Shown here piece after piece: positions 6,820 to 9,483 of a stretch of 9,483 nucleotides of DNA. Source of the stretch: Candidatus Omnitrophota bacterium (GTDB lineage: Bacteria; Omnitrophota; Gorgyraeia; Aquiviventales; Aquiviventaceae); the NCBI GenBank assembly GCA_016206675.1, contig JACQRD010000076.1, forward strand, positions 1 to 9,483, written 5' to 3'. The notes beneath the pieces were generated by a model that saw only the letters and a list, made by a program, of their open reading frames with translations, ran no database searches and was not told the DNA's origin. The stretch's first letter is position 1, and every line of letters begins with the position of its first letter. The position numbers were made by a program, and so were the translations under genes.

Positions 6820-7789
6820 CGCCGCCCTCGTGTTCTTAGTCGGCGCGGGGGCGTCTCTGGCTGTCGGGCGCGCGGCCATCCGCCAACTCTCCCGCTGGCA
6901 GGTCGTAGCACCGGTTAGGTACGAAGACTGCCCGCCGCTGCTGGCCCGCCAAGAAGCCAAGCCGCGCACGCCGACCATGGGAGGGCTCTTTGTGCTCGGG
7001 GTGGGAGCCGCCGTCGCTGCGGCCGGGGGCGGGCTGCGCCACATGGATGGATGGTGGGTGCTGGCGGCCATCCTTGGCGTGGGGGCGGTCGGGTTGCTCG
7101 ACGACGTCTTGAAGTTCCGCGGGCAGAACGCGCTGGGCCTGCGCGCCGCGCCGAAGCTGCTGACGGCGATGGCGGTGGGTGCTGGCCTCGGCTATGCGAT
7201 GTGGGTCAAACCGGCGCACGAGCGCGCGTTGGAGCTGCCGTGGCTCTCCCGCAGCCTCGATGTAGGCTGGGGGTGGATCCCGCTGGCCATGTTCGTGGTC
7301 GCAGGCTGCGCGCATGCGGTCAATCTGACCGATGGCATGGACGGATTGGCGGCCGGGTGCGTGGCCATCGCGCTTGCGGCCGTGGGGCTGTGGGCGCTCA
7401 GCGATGGCGCGACTCCCCGGGCGATCGCGGCCTGGTGCGCTGCGCTCTCCGGCGCCTGCGTGGGGTTTTTGTGGTTCAACAGCTTTCCCGCCTCGGTCTA
7501 TCTCGGCGACGTCGGGGCCCTCGGCTTGGGCTGCGCGCTGGCTGCGGTGAGCGTGTTTTCCCGAACGGCCTTGTGGCTGGCGCTCATCGGCGGCGTCTTC
7601 GTGATCGAAGCGCTCTCCGTCATGCTGCAGGTGGCCTCCTATAAATGGCGCCACCAGCAGCGCATCTTCCGCGTCGCCCCTATCCATCACCACTTCCATC
7701 TCGGCGGCATCAGCGAGCCGAAGCTCATCGTGCGGTTTTGGATCGTCGGCATCCTGTTGGCCATGGCCGGACTCACGGCAAGGCAGTGA
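6800..7789 (+). CDS. mraY: Phospho-MurNAc-pentapeptide transferase MraY
   Basis: A 329-aa polytopic inner-membrane enzyme that transfers phospho-MurNAc-pentapeptide to undecaprenyl phosphate to make lipid I. Signature sites are TPTMGG at 57-62, the Asp pair LLDDVLKF (DD at 101-102), NLTDGMDGLA at 175-184, LGDVGALGLG (Asp237), and PIHHHFHLGG with the histidine triad at 296-298. Many hydrophobic segments fit the family's ten-helix fold. The ATG at 6800 is favoured; an in-frame GTG at 6794 adds two residues, and an ATG at 6755 would add a polar extension inside murF. The stretch before TPTMGG (RYEDCPPLLARQEAKPR) departs from the usual DGPxxHxxKxG pattern, and the protein is somewhat shorter than the E. 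coli enzyme (360 aa). The stop shares an A with the murD ATG (TGATG). Confidence 0.95.
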   Translation: MAQSLADAALVFLVGAGASLAVGRAAIRQLSRWQVVAPVRYEDCPPLLARQEAKPRTPTMGGLFVLGVGAAVAAAGGGLRHMDGWWVLAAILGVGAVGLLDDVLKFRGQNALGLRAAPKLLTAMAVGAGLGYAMWVKPAHERALELPWLSRSLDVGWGWIPLAMFVVAGCAHAVNLTDGMDGLAAGCVAIALAAVGLWALSDGATPRAIAAWCAALSGACVGFLWFNSFPASVYLGDVGALGLGCALAAVSVFSRTALWLALIGGVFVIEALSVMLQVASYKWRHQQRIFRVAPIHHHFHLGGISEPKLIVRFWIVGILLAMAGLTARQ

Positions 7790-9123
7790 TGATGGGGGCG
7801 GCACCTGTTGAGGCTGGCATCGACGCCTTCGGCCGCTCGTGGCGCGGGCGCCGCGTGACCGTCGTGGGCCTCGGCCGCAGCGGCCTGGCGGCGGTGGAAT
7901 GGCTGCGCCGGGTTGGCTGCGAAGTGGCGGTCACCGATACGCGGCCGTCCGAGGCGCTCAGCATGGAACGGCAGCGGCTGGCCGCCCTTGGCGTTGCGGC
8001 GGTTGAGACAGGATGGCATACGCCGCGCTGCCTGGAGGGCGCCGAGGCGGTGATCGTCAGCCCGGGGGTGCCGGAATCCACGGGGCCGGTGGCTTGGGCC
8101 CGCGACGCGGGCATTCCCGTCCTCAGCGAGATCGAGTTGGCGTACGATTTTTGCCCTTCGCCCATCGTCGCCGTCACCGGCACCAACGGCAAGAGCACGG
8201 TGGTGACGCTGATCGCCGAGATCCTCAACGCGGCCGGACGGCCGGCGGTGGCCTGCGGGAATATCGGCACGCCCTTTGCCTCCGTACTGTCCCGTCTCAC
8301 ATCGGAGTCGACGGCGGTGGTGGAGGTCAGCTCCTTCCAGTTGCTGCACTGCGAGCGGTTCCACCCGGCCATCGGCGTGCTGCTGAATCTTGGGACGAAT
8401 CATTTGGACCGGCACCGCGACCAGGCCGCGTACGTGGCGGCGAAGGCGCGGCTGTTTCAGGCGCAGACCGCCGACGATTGGGCGGTGCTCAACGCGTGCG
8501 ATGCGCGCATCGTCCAGCTGGCCGGGGGCCTGTCGGCGCGCTGCGCTTGGTTCGGCGACAACCGCTCGAATCCTCCCCGGCTGCGCCTGGCCGCCGAAAC
8601 GCGGGCGGCGCTGACCGAGAATCTGCAGGCGGTGCTGCAGATCAGCCGCTTGTTGGGGATTGCCGACCCGCTGGCCTGGCAAGTGATCCGCTCCTTCCGC
8701 GGCCTGGAGCACCGGATGGAATCGGTGGCCACCGTCGAGGGCATTCATTTCGTGAACGACTCGAAGTCCACCACGCCCGACAGCCTGCTCTACGCGCTGC
8801 GCCGCACCGCCGGGCCGGTGGTGGTGATCATGGGCGGGCGCGACAAGGGATTGGATTTCGCCGCGCTGGCTGAGCCGCTGCACCAACCGCAGGTGAAAGG
8901 CGTCGTCCTCATCGGAGAGTCCCGCAACCGGTTGCGCGCGCTGTTCAACGGCTCCCCGACGGTGCGCGAGTGCCACACGCTGGAGGCGGCGGTGGCCGCG
9001 GCGTCGGAGCTGTCGGGGCCGGGCACGACGGTGCTCTTTTCGCCCGCGTGTGCCAGCTTCGACATGTTCAGGGATTTCGAGGATCGGGGACGGGCGTTTA
9101 AGGCGCTCATCCGCGCGTTATGA
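7789..9123 (+). CDS. murD: UDP-MurNAc-L-alanine--D-glutamate ligase MurD
   Basis: A 444-aa cytoplasmic ATP-dependent ligase that adds D-Glu to UDP-MurNAc-L-Ala. The N-terminal Rossmann-like domain shows GLGRSGLA at 27-34 and SPGVP at 91-95. The central domain has the P-loop GTNGKST at 131-137, SSFQL at 181-185, TNHLDRH at 203-209 (usually xDHLDR) and the likely carbamylated Lys219. The C-terminal domain has FRGLEHRME at 303-311, NDSKSTTP at 323-330, GGRDKG at 349-354 and FSPACASFDMF at 417-427. The usual GxHNxxN adenine-binding segment is reduced to RAALTEN around 272-278. Adjacent ATGs at 7789 and 7792 are both possible starts; 7789 overlaps the mraY stop. An upstream in-frame extension back to 7645 lies inside mraY and is rejected. 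The TGA stop (9121-9123) is the first base triplet of the tandem repeat. Confidence 0.95.
   Translation: MMGAAPVEAGIDAFGRSWRGRRVTVVGLGRSGLAAVEWLRRVGCEVAVTDTRPSEALSMERQRLAALGVAAVETGWHTPRCLEGAEAVIVSPGVPESTGPVAWARDAGIPVLSEIELAYDFCPSPIVAVTGTNGKSTVVTLIAEILNAAGRPAVACGNIGTPFASVLSRLTSESTAVVEVSSFQLLHCERFHPAIGVLLNLGTNHLDRHRDQAAYVAAKARLFQAQTADDWAVLNACDARIVQLAGGLSARCAWFGDNRSNPPRLRLAAETRAALTENLQAVLQISRLLGIADPLAWQVIRSFRGLEHRMESVATVEGIHFVNDSKSTTPDSLLYALRRTAGPVVVIMGGRDKGLDFAALAEPLHQPQVKGVVLIGESRNRLRALFNGSPTVRECHTLEAAVAAASELSGPGTTVLFSPACASFDMFRDFEDRGRAFKALIRAL
9120..9123. repeat. ATGA direct repeat (possible target-site duplication)
   Basis: ATGA occurs at 9120-9123, again at the joint 9257-9260 and again at 9394-9397, so each element copy is flanked by it. 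The left copy contains the murD stop and the right copy contains the ftsW start. Removing the elements leaves TTATGAGGCC, an ordinary 4-bp ATGA stop/start overlap. The duplicated bases could be ATGA or TGA, depending on whether the last A belongs to the inverted repeat. Confidence 0.6.
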
Positions 9124-9257
9124 TCCCACCACCTGCCGCCGGCATCGCTCCGATGCGAACAGGATCATTGAGGCGATGCCTCGAATTGCCTGGCGATTCC
9201 TACGCACCATGGGAGCAATTCCGGTCCGCCATCGGCGGACCGCGGCCGGTGGTGGGA
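9121..9257. repeat. Tandem repeat element, copy 1 (137 bp, MITE/ERIC-like)
   Basis: The unit starts at the murD stop TGA. Its body carries 10-bp perfect terminal inverted repeats, TCCCACCACC (9124-9133) and GGTGGTGGGA (9248-9257), which extend inward by five more pairs after one mismatch. Internal stem-loops are GCATCG/CGATGC (9142-9156), GAGGC/GCCTC (9170-9182), GAATTGC/GCAATTC (9183-9221) and a 9-bp stem CGGTCCGCC/GGCGGACCG with an ATC loop (9222-9242). It has no convincing coding capacity. Size, terminal inverted repeats, flanking short direct repeats and insertion in a transcribed junction resemble ERIC or Correia-type elements, but I do not recognise the sequence as a known family. Confidence 0.85.
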
Positions 9258-9270
9258 TGATCCCACCACC
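9248..9270. repeat. Inverted-repeat joint between the two copies
   Basis: The right end of copy 1 and the left end of copy 2 face each other. GGTGGTGGGAT (9248-9258) and ATCCCACCACC (9260-9270) are perfect inverted repeats around a single G. As RNA this allows a 9-bp GC-rich stem with a 5-nt ATGAT loop. Five further pairs (9242-9246 with 9272-9276) extend it beyond one mismatch. It is the strongest local hairpin in the window. Confidence 0.75.
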
Positions 9271-9394
9271 TGCCGCCGGCATCGCTCCGATGCGAACAGG
9301 ATCATTGAGGCGATGCCTCGAATTGCCTGGCGATTCCTACGCACCATGGGAGCAATTCCGGTCAGCCATCGGCGGACCGCGGCCGGTGGTGGGA
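9258..9394. repeat. Tandem repeat element, copy 2 (137 bp)
   Basis: This is the second unit, identical to copy 1 except for one base: C9227 in copy 1 is A9364 in copy 2. The change puts an A opposite G in the longest internal stem, so copy 1 keeps the perfect hairpin. The terminal repeats are TCCCACCACC (9261-9270) and GGTGGTGGGA (9385-9394). The last A is also the A of the ftsW ATG. Near-identity suggests a recent duplication, or an assembly duplication that must be excluded. Confidence 0.87.
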
Positions 9395-9483
9395 TGAGGC
9401 CGAAGCACCTGCGCCAGCTGCTGCTGCTGATCATCGTCGCCTTGTTGGGCGTCGGCACGGTGGCGGTCTACTCGGCCAGCGCC
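9394..9483 (+). CDS. ftsW: Septal peptidoglycan glycosyltransferase FtsW (5' end only)
   Basis: Only the first 30 codons are in the window; the frame is still open at the edge. A short basic start (MRPKHLRQ) runs into a hydrophobic helix (LLLLIIVALLGVGTVAVYSASA). The VYSAS motif at the end of the first helix is typical of the SEDS family (FtsW, RodA, SpoVE). The position after murD is the standard one for ftsW, so FtsW is favoured over RodA. The ATG is formed by the last A of repeat copy 2 plus TG, and the bases just upstream (GGTGGTGGG) come from the repeat. Any ribosome-binding site is therefore supplied by the element or lacks a good match. Confidence 0.85.
   Translation, partial: MRPKHLRQLLLLIIVALLGVGTVAVYSASA

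Noticed and set aside
7645..7788. N-terminal extension of murD starting inside mraY
   Set aside because: The added residues are shadow translation of the mraY 3' end. MurD homology begins after the tandem ATGs at 7789/7792, which overlap the mraY stop in the usual way.
9121..9394. CRISPR array
   Set aside because: There are only two directly abutting 137-bp units with no spacers. The units carry terminal inverted repeats, which fits a duplicated small element rather than a CRISPR.
9050..9397. Open + strand frame through the murD end and both repeat units
   Set aside because: It is out of frame with murD and would begin inside it. The repeat period of 137 is not a multiple of three, so the two units are read in different frames. 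No domain is seen, and it stops at the ftsW start.

Overview
This window carries the first nine genes of a division and cell wall (dcw) cluster, all on the + strand, in the classical order mraZ, rsmH (mraW), ftsL, ftsI, murE, murF, mraY, murD, ftsW; ftsW is cut by the window end after 30 codons. The DNA is GC-rich with strongly G/C third codon positions. MurE carries the DNPR signature of meso-diaminopimelate-adding enzymes, and FtsI is a class B transpeptidase without PASTA domains. Both fit a diderm (Gram-negative-type) bacterium. The phylum cannot be fixed from the sequence alone. Several proteins are quite divergent (MraY N-terminal region, MurD central domain), which would suit a poorly sampled lineage, but that is inference.

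Layout. Positions 1-220 are upstream DNA: very GC-rich up to about 180, with a 16-bp perfect palindrome, then an AT-rich stretch. A near-consensus sigma70-type promoter (TTGACA, 17-nt spacer, TATAGT) follows at 221-249, then three 10-bp GTGG direct repeats (261-290) that look like MraZ operator boxes, and a 9-bp-stem hairpin in the mraZ leader. From mraZ to murD the genes are packed with gaps of at most 8 bp or overlaps of 1 to 23 bp, which suggests translational coupling. The one exception is a 140-bp, AT-richer gap between ftsI and murE that holds two mutually exclusive small hairpins and a weak promoter-like sequence.

How the genes work together. MraZ autoregulates the operon and RsmH methylates 16S rRNA. 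FtsL and FtsI belong to the divisome. MurE, MurF and MurD are cytoplasmic ligases of UDP-MurNAc-pentapeptide synthesis, MraY makes lipid I, and FtsW is the septal glycan polymerase that works with FtsI.

The least ordinary part is the murD-ftsW junction (9121-9394). It holds two tandem 137-bp units that differ at one base. Each has 10-bp terminal inverted repeats and several internal stem-loops. ATGA occurs before, between and after the units, so the murD stop and ftsW start are both preserved. It reads like a small MITE/ERIC-like element that entered an ancestral murD-ftsW ATGA overlap and then duplicated. No complete new multi-gene system is visible; this element and its possible effect on ftsW translation are the main candidates for novelty.
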